A DNA stretch of 64,000 nt from positions 8,960,001-9,024,000 of the forward strand of contig NZ_CP107942.1 of the NCBI RefSeq assembly GCF_036053395.1. Direction: 5' to 3'. Source of the DNA: Actinoplanes sp. NBC_00393. Its GTDB lineage: Bacteria > Actinomycetota > Actinomycetes > Mycobacteriales > Micromonosporaceae. The notes under the pieces were generated by a model that made no database searches, was not told the DNA's origin, and was given only the letters and a program-made list of their open reading frames with translations. The position numbers were made by a program, and so were the translations under genes. This document shows positions 32,108 through 41,572 of the stretch, piece after piece (the stretch's first letter is position 1; the number at the start of each line of letters is the position of its first letter).

Positions 32108-34044
32108 TTGGCGGCCACGGTCCTCACCGCAGCGACAGCGGCAGGTCTCGCCGTGTCACTCGGCAATGCGTCTGCGGCGCAGACCGGAACAATCAGGGTC
32201 ACCTCGGTGGGCGAGGTGGTATTCGACGCGGGGCAGAAGCGACTGTTCGTGAGCGATCCGAGATCCGGAGAGATCGTCGCGACCGACTTCAGCGGTCGGG
32301 AGCTGGCGCGGACTGGTGACCTGCCAGGCGTGAAAGGGCTTGCACTGTCCGATGACAGAGGCACGCTGTATGCAGCGGTGCCCAGCTTGCGCGCCATCGT
32401 CACGTTCTCCACACCGGATCTCACCGAAGCGAATCGTTACGTCTTGGGCGATCAGATCCACCCGTCTGATGTCACGATCGTCGGAGGAAAGGCATGGTTC
32501 GGCTACGACGGTCCGCCGCTTTCCGGGCAGTTCGGGTCGGTGGACTCGTCCGGGCAGGTCTATTTTCATCCTCGTCAGAGCCTCGAGTCCTACGGCGTAT
32601 CGCCGACCGTGCATTCGAGTCCCTCGGCTCCTGGCGTACTCGTCGTGGCGTCAGAATACGCAACTAGCGGCGATGCTCGAATCTACGACGTGTCGTCCGG
32701 CACGGAGGCACTGATCACCGAACTGGCGAGTGCCCCCTCGTCCAACGGTGACTTCGGTTTCAGCCCGGATGGGGCCGAGTTGGTGCAACTAGCGGGTGAA
32801 GCCCGGCGAGTTCGTCTAAGTGATGGGGCGATCGTCGCTACCGCCGATATCTCGGGTTCCGAACTGGACATCCGCCCGGACGGTCGGTACGCGGTCGCCA
32901 CGGGTGCTGTAAGTGTCTACGAAGCGGGCTCAGAGACGCCAGAATGGCGAGTCGAGCTGCAGGGATATGTAGTCACCGGGGGACTGATCTGGGAGCCGGG
33001 CACCGACCGCCTCCTTGCCGTCACAGAAGTCTTCAGCGGGGGCTCGAACAAATACGCCCTCTGGTCCGTCAGCGAGACCGAGCCGGCCGTCCCGACCCCG
33101 AGTGCCACCACTGCGTCCCCGAAACCGCCTGCCGCCACACTTCGTGCGCCGGCATCGGTCATCAAGGGGCAGCCGGTGACGATCACCGGCGTCGCCACCA
33201 ACCTTCCCGAGAACCGATGGCTCACGATCGCCCGCGCTGATCCGGAGAAGCCCTGGGAAACCGAGATCGCACAGGTGTGGCCCGACTCCGCGGGAGCGTT
33301 CACTTCACTGACACCCCGGCAATTCTGGGCTCGACCACGTACTCCGCCTCGTCCTACGTCCAGCGTGGCGCCTTGGCGAGCGCCACCATAAACGTGGTTC
33401 TGCGAACCCCGGCCTTGACCTTGGACCGGAACAACGGCGTCGTCGCATACGGAACCACGGTGACCTTCACGGCGGCACTCGGCGTCACCTCGACGAACCG
33501 CGTTGTCGAGATCTGGACCGAGGATCACGAAACTCACTACAACCAACTGCTCAAGCGGGCAACGGTGAACAGTGCCGGTAAGGTCACCGCGAGTCTGAAG
33601 ATGACCCGGAACACCACCGTGACCGCCAAGTTCAGCGGCGATGCGGGCTACGCCGCGCGCACGGTGAAATCGATTGTCTACGCCAAGGTCAAGGTCAAGA
33701 CAGAACTGCGTGGGCACTACAAGACGAAGAAGGTCGGTTCCACGAAGTATTCCGTCTTCCGCAAGAAGGTGAAACCGAAGATCTACGTCTCGATGACGGC
33801 CAACTATCCAGCCCGGCACCACCGGATCGTCCTGCAGCGATACTCCGGCGGCAAATGGAGGGTCTTCTCCGACAATTACTTCCCACTGAGCGTGCAGGGT
33901 TACTCGTCGCTCAGGCTGACGGGTAACCATCCCGTCGGCTCGAAGTGGCGGATTCGCTCAGAGTACACGCGCGGCCGATCCGGCGACAGCTTCAACTACA
34001 CCACCACCGAGGCGACCTGGCAGTACCTCACCTTCTCCAAATAG
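32108..34044 (+). pseudogene. Secreted propeller/Ig-like repeat protein gene with a frameshift
   Basis: The first part (to about 33305) encodes a signal-peptide-like start, a YVTN/WD-like propeller (VFDAGQKRLFVSDPRSGEIV, LALSDDRGTLYAAVPSL), a Thr/Pro linker and an Ig-like domain (ATLRAPASVIKGQPVTITG). The continuation (LGSTTYSASSYVQRG to TWQYLTFSK) is one frame over, joined at GTTCACTTCACTGAC. Restoring one T to give TTCACTTTCACTGAC would read AFTFTDT and rejoin the frames. The start is also damaged or unusual: only TTG at 32108 is available, leaving the Arg-rich n-region (RRFFRV) outside it. Sequencing error, true decay or phase variation are all possible. Confidence 0.75.
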
Positions 34045-34097
34045 GAGGCGGGACCCGGCCGCTTTCGCCGGCGGCCGGACCCCTCGACATCGACGTG

Positions 34098-34353
34098 CTA
34101 CGCCGGGTCGAGGGCGACGCCGTCGAACGGCGAAGTCCGACGTGGTGGCGGTCCGCGGCTTCGCGTCGTAGGCCGCCACCGAGTTCGGGGTGAATTTCAG
34201 CGTTCCGGCAGCCGGCCGGATCGCCGTCGAAGGCGCCGAGCTGGAAAGCGTGCCGGCCGCAGGGAGACTGCCGGTCATCGCCGGCACGGTGGTCGCATCG
34301 GCGGTGTCGGTGATCGTCTTGGTGGCGCCGACGGCGAGCTCGTCGGCGTACAA
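34098..34353 (-). pseudogene. Possible remnant of a small coding region
   Basis: From an ATG at 34353 the minus strand reads about 74 codons with strong GC3 bias (ATKTITDTADATTVPAMTGS, then two PAAGTL units), after which codon bias collapses into Arg-rich sequence. One frame over, the bias continues as FDGVALDPA with a stop at 34098. A one-base lesion near 34130 would explain this. Function is not recognised. It lies in the only sizeable gap between the frameshifted surface gene and DUF2218. Confidence 0.35.
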
Positions 34354-34377
34354 AAATGGCCTTGGGTGCTTCTTGGG

Positions 34378-34674
34378 TCAGGCCGGGAAATCCCAGTTCA
34401 CCGCCAGCTCGTTGCGCTGGCCGAAGCGCTCCAAATGGGAGCCGACGACCCGCGTGACGGTGCGGAGGTCGTCGTCGCTGGCGGCCGTGGCGGTCAGCTC
34501 GAGGGCCGCCTCGGTGCTGTGCAGCCGGCACTCGCCGACTGTGAGCACGATGGCGATGTCCTCGCCGAGCTCCTTGATCTCGCTGCGCCGGCCCAGGTGG
34601 GAGGCGAGCTGCTTGGCGTAGCGCGGCGCGTTGTCGGTGGCGACGCTCGCGGTGGCGGTGTGCTGGGTGGTCAT
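34378..34674 (-). CDS. DUF2218-family protein
   Basis: 98 residues. The pattern ARYAKQLASHLGRR-like opening, then EIKELGEDIAIVLTVGECRL, TAASDDDLRTVTRVVGSHLERFG and the end LAVNWDFPA match DUF2218, a small domain often paired with siderophore-interacting or PadR genes. Biochemical role unknown. Its start overlaps the stop of the padR gene by 4 bp, so the two are translationally coupled and probably co-regulated. Confidence 0.85.
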   Translation of the reverse strand: MTTQHTATASVATDNAPRYAKQLASHLGRRSEIKELGEDIAIVLTVGECRLHSTEAALELTATAASDDDLRTVTRVVGSHLERFGQRNELAVNWDFPA

Positions 34675-35192
34675 TGAAACTCCTCGGGTCCGTCGGGCCC
34701 CTCCGCCAGCAGCAGATAGAGCGCCTTGCGGGTGTCGGCCAGGATGCGCGCGGCCGCTGATCGTTGCGCGTCGGAGCCGGTCCGCCCGACCTGGCGGGCG
34801 GCGTCGTGCACCTGCTCCAGCAGTGGGCGCAGGTCGGTCGAACCGGACTGCTCCGGGAACGCGGCGAACGGGTCGGACCAGCCGCCCGAACTCTCGGTGA
34901 CGTGCTGCCGGCCGGTCCCGGTGAGGGTCACCAGCTTGCGGCCGCCGCTCGCCGTCACCGAGACGAGGCCCTCGTCCTCGAGCTGGCTGATGGTCGGGTA
35001 GATGGCGCCCGGGCTGGGCTGCCAGCGCCCACCGGTGCGGTCGGCGATCGCGTGCATCAGCTGATAGCCGTGCATCGGCTCCTCAGCCAGCAGCAGCAGG
35101 ACCGCTGTGCGCACGTCACCACGCGGCATCCGGCGACCGCCGCGTCCGCGTGGATGTCCACCGCCCCAGGGCGGGCCACCATCACCTCTCAT
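34671..35192 (-). CDS. PadR-family transcriptional regulator
   Basis: 173 residues. A Gly/Arg-rich N-terminal tail (1-22) precedes the PadR winged helix: DVRTAVLLLLAEEPMHGYQLMHAI, then PSPGAIYPTISQLEDEGLVS and the wing GGRKLVTLTGTG. The C-terminal part is the short helical dimerisation segment. The ATG at 35192 lies 1 bp from a 24-bp palindrome, so the message may be leaderless and self-repressed. MPRGDVRT (35129) is an alternative start. Regulates at least itself and the coupled DUF2218 gene (inference). Confidence 0.9.
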   Translation of the reverse strand: MRGDGGPPWGGGHPRGRGGRRMPRGDVRTAVLLLLAEEPMHGYQLMHAIADRTGGRWQPSPGAIYPTISQLEDEGLVSVTASGGRKLVTLTGTGRQHVTESSGGWSDPFAAFPEQSGSTDLRPLLEQVHDAARQVGRTGSDAQRSAAARILADTRKALYLLLAEGPDGPEEFQ

Positions 35193-35193
35193 G

Positions 35194-35217
35194 ACACTAA
35201 CGATATATCGCTAGTGT
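35194..35217. promoter_or_regulatory. Palindromic PadR operator
   Basis: ACACTA-A-CGATATATCG-C-TAGTGT is a 24-bp inverted repeat with one mismatched pair, centred at 35205/35206. The AT-rich core is unusual in this DNA and it abuts the padR start codon. PadR proteins often bind such ATAT-centred palindromes at their own promoters. Confidence 0.75.
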
Positions 35218-35252
35218 GTCGCCAGCAAGCTCCGGTCGGGAGCCCGGTGGAA

Positions 35253-35906
35253 TCAGCCGCCGTTCGCCCGCACCGCGGCCACCGCGGCGGTGACCGCCGA
35301 CCGCGGGCTGGTGAGCACGTGCAGGTCCCGCAGCAGCTCCGCCGCGGGCGCCATGCTCGCCTGCGCGAGCACGATCACGTCCACGTCCGGCGCGAGCTGG
35401 CGGGCATAGTCCGCGAGCTCCGCGTAGTAGCTCTCCAGATCACCGGACTCGAAGTGCTGCCAGGTGGAATAGCAGCGTCCCGCCACCACATTCACCTCGA
35501 CGCCGGCGCGGACCCCGCTCTCCCAGATCAAATCGACGGTCGGTTTCAACGTGGACTCGGTGGTGACCAGAACGCCGACCCGCCGGCCGGCAGCCACCGC
35601 CGCCTCGGCCATCGGCCGGTCCGCCCGCAGCACCGGCACACCGAGCGAACCCGCCCGGCTCTCGGCGATCGCGCCGATCGTCGAACAGGTACAGACGATC
35701 AAGTCCGCGCCGCCCGCCTCGATCGCGCCCAGCCGGGCCTCGACCCGACTCGCCAGCTGTGGCGTCAGACCGTTGGCCTGAGCGTCGGCCAGCAGTCGCT
35801 GATCGACCATGTGCAGGTCCTCATGCTCCGGCGCCAACTCGGCCAAAAGCTGCTTGAACGTCGCGATGTGCACATCAGAGGTGTGCAGAAACCCAATCGT
35901 GGCCAC
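35253..35906 (-). CDS. Asp/Glu racemase superfamily protein
   Basis: 217 residues from a GTG at 35906 (VATIGFLHTSDVHIATF). The two-lobed racemase fold is suggested by LIVCTCSTIG in the N-lobe, carrying the first catalytic-cysteine position, and by GVLVTTEST starting the second half. At the second catalytic position, where GCT is usual, the sequence is VIVLAQASMA, lacking cysteine. A classical two-base racemase mechanism is therefore unlikely. Last gene of a three-gene minus-strand unit, 16 bp after the winged-helix gene. Confidence 0.75.
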   Translation of the reverse strand: MATIGFLHTSDVHIATFKQLLAELAPEHEDLHMVDQRLLADAQANGLTPQLASRVEARLGAIEAGGADLIVCTCSTIGAIAESRAGSLGVPVLRADRPMAEAAVAAGRRVGVLVTTESTLKPTVDLIWESGVRAGVEVNVVAGRCYSTWQHFESGDLESYYAELADYARQLAPDVDVIVLAQASMAPAAELLRDLHVLTSPRSAVTAAVAAVRANGG

Positions 35907-35922
35907 GCCGCAGTGTGGCAGA

Positions 35923-37017
35923 TCAGTCGAAGGAAACCACTGCCTCGGGCACACCCCGGGCCCGGGCCACCTCGCTCGCCTCGGCGTCGACCCGTTTGCG
36001 CTGCGCAGCGGTCAACGTCTCGAACGGTGTCACGGCCAGATCCACCCGCTTGCGACCGGCCATCCGGGCCCGCCACACCCCGGCGATCTCGCCGTCCAGC
36101 AGCAGCACTCCGGGATTGCCGAGCGGGCGCCACACCTCTTTCTGCCGCTCCCGGCCGGGCAGCAGCAGATCGCGGTCGCGGGCCTGCAGCAGTGGATCCA
36201 TGCCGGGCAGCCACCGAACCCCCTCCGGCGTCGCGGCAGACTCCAGCTCGGCGACCTGCGGCTCCGGCACCCACGCCTTCTTGCCGTCCACCCGAACCTC
36301 GACCAGGTCGGATGGCCACACCTTGCGAATCTCCGCGGTCGAACTGCCCAGATACTTCGCCACGTCGGCGGGTGTCGCCGGACCGAGAAACCGCAGGTAG
36401 GTCGCAATCAGCCGGTCGATCCCGGCATTCGCCTCGGGCATCGGTGGCGCATCCGGAATCGGCCCGAGCAGCGCGTCACGCCCCCGCGACAGCACCTCCA
36501 CGCCCCCGGCCAGACCCGCCTGCTGCCACACATTGCCGGCGATGTGCCGGGCCTGGCAGCCACGGCAGTCATAGGTCAACTCGGCCGGCACCCGCTGGCT
36601 CACCTCGGTGCTCGCCTCCCCGCGCGGCATCGGGGCGGTCACCACCTCACGGAACGCCTCAGCCGTCGTGGTGAACGCCCGAGTCCCCAGCGGCACCCCG
36701 TCGGCGATCTGCGCACTGTTGATCCGTGCACTCGCGTCGGCGTCGCTGAGCGGCCAGAGCTGCCCCACCAGATCGGCCAGGTCGGCCCGCCGGTGCAGAT
36801 GCGGCGCGCCCCGCGCGCCCCAGACACTGATCAGCCGGTCGTCCTCAGGCTCCGCGCTGCTCCGGGCGGTGAGGGCCACCTGTGGAGAACCCGGTGTGTA
36901 CTCCTGAATGCCGAGGTCCAGCACGGCAAGATCAGCCGGCCGCTGCGCGGTCCGATCAGCCAAACCCAGAGCCACCATCCGGTACGCCATGACGCGCGCC
37001 CGATCCACGTTGATCAT
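35923..37017 (-). CDS. Winged-helix DNA-binding protein, HTH_42/YcaQ-like
   Basis: 364 residues. The layout INVDRARVMAYRMVALGLADR, an LISVWGARGAPHLHRRADL strand, RFLGPATPADVAKYLG, then NPGVLLLDGEIAGVWRARMAG matches the large winged-helix family (PF06224), whose Escherichia coli YcaQ unhooks DNA interstrand crosslinks. A DNA-repair glycosylase role is possible but the QxQ-type active site is not obvious. ATG at 37017 is preferred: AGAGGGGG precedes it. Probably co-transcribed with the GNAT gene (12-bp gap) and the racemase-like gene. Confidence 0.8.
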   Translation of the reverse strand: MINVDRARVMAYRMVALGLADRTAQRPADLAVLDLGIQEYTPGSPQVALTARSSAEPEDDRLISVWGARGAPHLHRRADLADLVGQLWPLSDADASARINSAQIADGVPLGTRAFTTTAEAFREVVTAPMPRGEASTEVSQRVPAELTYDCRGCQARHIAGNVWQQAGLAGGVEVLSRGRDALLGPIPDAPPMPEANAGIDRLIATYLRFLGPATPADVAKYLGSSTAEIRKVWPSDLVEVRVDGKKAWVPEPQVAELESAATPEGVRWLPGMDPLLQARDRDLLLPGRERQKEVWRPLGNPGVLLLDGEIAGVWRARMAGRKRVDLAVTPFETLTAAQRKRVDAEASEVARARGVPEAVVSFD

Positions 37018-37029
37018 CGGCACCCCCTC

Positions 37030-37635
37030 TTACCGACGACCGTACCGCCGAGCTGCGACATTTCCGCGCCGCTCCGGACGGGTGCCGGACCGCCCGTCCA
37101 CGTACTCCCAGGTCTCCAGCCGGATCGGCCCGTACGGACCCTCCTGGTGGATCGGCGCCTCCCCGGTCAGCCAGTAGCCGCAGCGCCGGGCCACCGAGGT
37201 GCTCGCCGTGTTCTCCGGGTCGATGCGCAGGAGCAGCCGGCGCAGGCGGAGCGTGCCACACGCGTACCCGGAAAGGGCTGCCAGCGCGGCCGACGCCAGA
37301 CCGCGCCGCCGATAGGGGCGCCCGACCAGATAGCCGAGCTCCGCCTCGCGGAGATCGGCGTTGACGCCGAAAAGCAGCACCTCGCCCAGCGGCCGCCCGC
37401 CCGCCACAGTGATCGCGAGCTGGATCCGCGTGCCGTTGGTGCGCCCCTGATAGGCCCGCTTGAGGTAGGCAAGGCCGGACTCAGCATCGAACGGCGACGG
37501 CATCGGCGTCCACCGCGCGATCTCCGGCTCGTCCAGCAGCGCGACCAGATCATCCAGATCGTCCGGGCGCCACTCACGCAGCACGACACCGGTTCCCGTC
37601 AACCTCAGCGGGTGCGGCAGAGGATTGGCGGTCAC
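37030..37635 (-). CDS. GNAT-family N-acetyltransferase (RimJ/RimL type)
   Basis: 201 residues. LTGTGVVLREWRPDDLDDLVALLDEPEIARW opens the fold; AELGYLVGRPYRRRGLASAAL is the acetyl-CoA pyrophosphate-binding motif (RRRGLA), and ENTASTSVARRCGYWLTGE is the typical distal segment. It transfers acetyl from acetyl-CoA to an amine; the substrate is not identifiable. GTG at 37635 with AGGAT upstream is preferred over the 61-codon extension. First gene of the GNAT - winged helix - racemase unit. Confidence 0.87.
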   Translation of the reverse strand: MTANPLPHPLRLTGTGVVLREWRPDDLDDLVALLDEPEIARWTPMPSPFDAESGLAYLKRAYQGRTNGTRIQLAITVAGGRPLGEVLLFGVNADLREAELGYLVGRPYRRRGLASAALAALSGYACGTLRLRRLLLRIDPENTASTSVARRCGYWLTGEAPIHQEGPYGPIRLETWEYVDGRSGTRPERRGNVAARRYGRR

Positions 37636-37893
37636 GTCAGAATCCTGCCCGTATGGACCTGGTTGGTGCCAGTAGCGATCGATATGAAGGTCCTGAATGA
37701 TTCCAGACTGTGCAGGCGTCATGTACCAGACACCGCTCCTGAGCTGCCCGGTCTCGCCCCTGCTCAGAGCCCTTTGCCACCTTTGCCAGATCTTCGCGCC
37801 ACACGGCCCGGCCAGCATGATCAGGGCTTTCCGCGCCCGGTCGGCACGGCCGGGGCCACGGATCCCTGCCGCTCATCCGCCACGCTCAGACTA

Positions 37894-37972
37894 TGCGTGC
37901 TCGGCCGGCGTGATGGGGGTGTGCGTGCCCGGTCGGCATCGCCGGGGTGCGTGCCTGGTCGGCATGATCGGG
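37894..37972 (+). repeat. Degenerate 26-bp tandem repeat before a methyltransferase gene
   Basis: Two clear adjacent copies, GTGCGTGCCCGGTCGGCATC... (37921-37946) and GTGCGTGCCTGGTCGGCATG... (37947-37972), are preceded by a weaker copy (37894-37919), and CGCCCGGTCGGCAC occurs again near 37830. The second clear copy ends 2 bp before the methyltransferase ATG. The rest of the 339-bp gap 37636-37974 shows no gene. Confidence 0.65.
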
Positions 37973-37974
37973 GC

Positions 37975-38577
37975 ATGACTGAGCGCCACGACGCCGGCCA
38001 TTGGGCCCGGTACAACGCCCGCCAGACCAGCCGGCAGGTTCGCGATCTGTGCCGGCATGCGATGGCCTTGGCCGGGCCCGGCGCCGGCCGTACCGCGATC
38101 GACCTGGGCTGCGGCGCCGGCCGCGAGACCCGGGCGCTGCTCGACGCCGGTTGGCGGGTGGTCGCGGTCGACAGCGAGCCGGGCACGGAGGCACGCCTGT
38201 TGCGCACCATAGGCGGCCGTCATCCAGCTTTGACGGTACGCACATGCGGCTTCGAAGCCGTGTCCGAGCTCCCGGCCGCGGATCTCGTCTACGCCGGCTA
38301 CGCCCTTCCGTTCCAGCCCCGTTCGTCCTTCGATCAGTTGTGGACAGCGATCAGGTCCGCGCTCCGTCCCGGCGGCCGGGTGGCCGTCGATGTCTTCGGC
38401 GACCACGACTCGTGGGCGGGCGATCCCGCGATGACGTTCCTGCCCGAGGCCGAGGCGCGCGCCTTGGTGGACGGCTTGGAGACCGAGCACTGGCATGAGC
38501 AGGACGCGCCCGGCCCAGCCTTCAGCGGCCCGAAGCACTGGCACGTCTTCGAACTGATCGCCCGCCGCCCAACCTGA
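37975..38577 (+). CDS. SAM-dependent class I methyltransferase
   Basis: 200 residues. Motif I AIDLGCGAGRETRALL binds S-adenosylmethionine, with VVAVDSEPG as the acidic end of strand 2, LVYAGYALPF as motif II and ALRPGGRVAVDVFG as motif III. The TellB/methyltransferase-25 type is likely; the substrate is unknown. Start at 37975 (MTERHDAGHW); the huge frame extending upstream is non-coding. Its 3' end seeds the tandem repeats that follow. Confidence 0.88.
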   Translation: MTERHDAGHWARYNARQTSRQVRDLCRHAMALAGPGAGRTAIDLGCGAGRETRALLDAGWRVVAVDSEPGTEARLLRTIGGRHPALTVRTCGFEAVSELPAADLVYAGYALPFQPRSSFDQLWTAIRSALRPGGRVAVDVFGDHDSWAGDPAMTFLPEAEARALVDGLETEHWHEQDAPGPAFSGPKHWHVFELIARRPT

Positions 38578-38870
38578 CCGGACCGCGGCGCCGGCGGCCA
38601 CAGCTAGCGGGCGCTGATTTCGGTTTGATCGCCCGGCCGCCCAACCTGACCAGACCGTCGGCGTCCGGCGGCTACAGCTTGCCGACGGCGCTGATTTCCG
38701 TTCGATCGCCCGGCCGCCCAACCTGACCGGCCCACCAGCGCCCGGCGAATACAGCTTGCGGGCGCTGATTTCCATGCCGGCGGCTTGGAGGTATTGATCG
38801 GGACGTTTACAGCTTCCGGGCTGCCGCTTGGAGGTGGCTGATCGGGCTGTTACAGCTTGCGGGCGGTGAT
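38556..38870. repeat. Tandem repeats formed from the 3' ends of two convergent genes
   Basis: Copies beginning GATCGCCCG(G)CCGCCCAACC occur at 38556 (inside the methyltransferase end), 38627 and 38704, units of 71 and 77 bp. Each contains TACAGCTTGC..GGCGCTGATTTC, which is a diverged copy of the 3' end of the convergent reductase gene (TTACAGCTTGCGGGCGGTGATCTCC from 38850). Two partial copies follow at about 38796 and 38840. Thus the spacer 38578-38849 consists of repeated, diverged copies of both gene ends and holds no gene. Confidence 0.85.
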
Positions 38871-40088
38871 CTCCATTCCGGCGGCCCGGAGGCGGGTGAC
38901 CAGGGCGTTGCCGATGCCGGTGGCTGGGGTCAGGACGCCGCCCTGGCTGGGGGGCAGTTGGTCGCGGTCCAGGGCCAGTGCCAGGGCGGACTCGCCGAGC
39001 ATTACGGCAGTGGCGGCGTAGCCGGGGTCGCCCTTGGCGCGGAACCGTGCGGTGTAGCGCGCGCCCTCCGTGGTGGTGGTGAAGATGTCCATGGTGAAGT
39101 GCCCGTTGCGCTGGGTGCGCTCGTTCGGGCCGGTGCCCGGCTTCGGCAGGATGCGGTCCAGCACGTAGCGGGTGGGCGGCAACGCCAGCCCGGCGACCAG
39201 GCCGCCCAGCGCGAGTTTCGTGCCGAAGGCGAGCACCGGTGACAGCGGGGAGGTGCCGACGCTCATCGTCTCGCGGTAACGGAACCGGCGACCGTACGAC
39301 CAGCCGCGCAGGGCGTTGCTGCGGCGGACGATCCGGGTGTTGTAGGACGCCATGACGAACGGCGCTAGGTGGCCGCGAAGCGTGGGATCCACTTCGGAGG
39401 CGGGCAGCGTGACCATGTCCGGCTGGCGGCCGAGATCTGGTTCCGCGGAACGGTTGGGACTCAACGAGTACGGGCTGGCCCCGATCTTGCGCAGCTTCAC
39501 GTCCTTCTTCATGACGTCGAGCTGGTTGCGCATCGAGTCGATCGTGCCGCCGCTGACACCCCCGCGCATGCTGGTCACCACCAGCGTGGTGTCGGTCAGC
39601 TCGCCGGCACCGTCGGCCTGAACCTGCTCGTACAGCACGTGCACGCCGATGTCGGAAGGAATCGAGTCAAAGCCGCAGGAGTGCACGATTCGGGCCCCGG
39701 TTCGCCGGGCGACCTCGTGGTTGTCGTCGATGCTGTCCCGGGCGAAAAGAACCTCACCGGTCAGGTCGACGTAGTCGGTGCCCGCCTCGGCGCAGGCGTG
39801 CGCGAGAAGCCGGCCGTACTTCGCATACGGCCCCGCCGTGGTGATGACAACCCGGGTGCGGGCGGCCATCGTGGCCAGCGCGGCAGCGTCGGTGGCGTCC
39901 GCGACAACGAGTGGCCAGTCGACGCCCAACTCGGACCGGACGGACTCCAGTTTCGCCGGTGAGCGCCCGGCGAGCGCGATCCGGGTGCCGGTTGGCGCGT
40001 GGCCGGCCAGATGCCGCGCCACCAGGACACCGACAAAACCGGTGGCACCGTAGACGATCACGTCGAACTCGCGTGCTCCATCGCTCAT
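38850..40088 (-). CDS. Saccharopine-dehydrogenase-like reductase (trans-acting enoyl reductase type)
   Basis: 412 residues. Rossmann start DVIVYGATGFVGVLVARHLA, followed by RIALAGRSPAKLESVRSELG and VITTAGPYAKYGRLLAHACAEAG, then HSCGFDSIPSDIGVHVL, all typical of the family that includes the mycobacterial trans-acting enoyl reductase Rv2953 used in polyketide lipid assembly. Here no polyketide synthase adjoins, so the substrate is open. The start is at MSDGAREF (40088); the longer frame lacks support. Confidence 0.85.
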   Translation of the reverse strand: MSDGAREFDVIVYGATGFVGVLVARHLAGHAPTGTRIALAGRSPAKLESVRSELGVDWPLVVADATDAAALATMAARTRVVITTAGPYAKYGRLLAHACAEAGTDYVDLTGEVLFARDSIDDNHEVARRTGARIVHSCGFDSIPSDIGVHVLYEQVQADGAGELTDTTLVVTSMRGGVSGGTIDSMRNQLDVMKKDVKLRKIGASPYSLSPNRSAEPDLGRQPDMVTLPASEVDPTLRGHLAPFVMASYNTRIVRRSNALRGWSYGRRFRYRETMSVGTSPLSPVLAFGTKLALGGLVAGLALPPTRYVLDRILPKPGTGPNERTQRNGHFTMDIFTTTTEGARYTARFRAKGDPGYAATAVMLGESALALALDRDQLPPSQGGVLTPATGIGNALVTRLRAAGMEITARKL

Positions 40089-40304
40089 GGCTGCCGATTG
40101 TGCACCCTCGGTGGACGGTCCGCAGCACTGGTTACCGATCGGTAGTCGAGTCACGGAAATATATGGAGTTACTCGCACGAAGTTGGATCAAAGCCGCTAA
40201 TTTGGGGGTACAAGGTCACCGACCCCGCTTGCAGGCATGGCCAGCCTCGTCGGGCGGTGACAATTGTCGGCAGTCCGCACATTGCGGACACCGTGGCCGG
40301 AACG

Positions 40305-41077
<773 letters not shown>

Positions 41078-41086
41078 ACGTCGGGC

Positions 41087-41115
41087 TCCGGCCGTCCCGC
41101 GACGGGACGGCCGGG
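41087..41115 (+). terminator. Hairpin terminator after rpf
   Basis: A perfect 12-bp stem, CCGGCCGTCCCG (41088-41099) with CGGGACGGCCGG (41103-41114), three-base loop, 10 nt past the rpf stop. No T tract follows, as is common in high-GC actinobacteria. Confidence 0.7.
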
Positions 41116-41133
41116 CTCAACACACACCGGACC

Positions 41134-41502
41134 TCAGTGGACGTCCGGCTGGACGAACTCCGGCTGGTCGAGCACGCGTAGCCACGAACCGTCCGGCTGC
41201 CGGCGCACCACCTGCGCGCGAGCGCCCGACCCGTCCTTGGGTGGGGTGGACGTCAGCGCCAGGTCGCCGCTCAGCAGGGTGGGCAGTGGCTGCTCGGGCT
41301 CGAACTGCGGCATCTTGGGCAGCAGTTGCTCCCAAAGCTGCTGGATCGCCTTGCGCCCACGCGTCTGACTGCCGGGCGGGAACGCCATCACGGCGTCCTC
41401 CTCATACAGCAACGCGAGGCCCTCGGCGTCCTTCGCGTTGGCGCGCTCCACGAACAGTCGGGTCAGGTCCTCAGGTCGGTACGCCTTCTCGCGATCGGTC
41501 AT
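41134..41502 (-). CDS. SnoaL-like/NTF2-fold protein
   Basis: 122 residues. LTRLFVERANAKDAEGLALLYEEDAVM followed by PPGSQTRGRKAIQQLWEQLL is the common opening of small NTF2-like (DUF4440/SnoaL-type) proteins, and LRVLDQPEFVQPDV is a typical final strand. Members are isomerases, hydrolases or ligand binders; no catalytic residues can be assigned. It is divergent from a LysR gene with 70 bp between, the usual layout of a LysR-controlled target. Confidence 0.82.
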   Translation of the reverse strand: MTDREKAYRPEDLTRLFVERANAKDAEGLALLYEEDAVMAFPPGSQTRGRKAIQQLWEQLLPKMPQFEPEQPLPTLLSGDLALTSTPPKDGSGARAQVVRRQPDGSWLRVLDQPEFVQPDVH

Positions 41503-41572
41503 GACTCCAACCTGCCTTCAGCGCGATGACAAGTCCAACGCATAGTTCTTATGGCAACTACAATCGCGAGTC

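Noticed and set aside
34190..34621. 143-codon plus-strand frame
   Set aside because: Largely antisense to the DUF2218 gene and lacking its own motifs.
35809..37974. Long upstream extension of the methyltransferase frame
   Set aside because: Runs opposite three well-supported minus-strand genes; the methyltransferase fold begins only at 37975.
37639..37974. Small plus-strand gene at 37697-37978
   Set aside because: No ribosome site or codon bias, and it consists partly of the 26-bp repeats.
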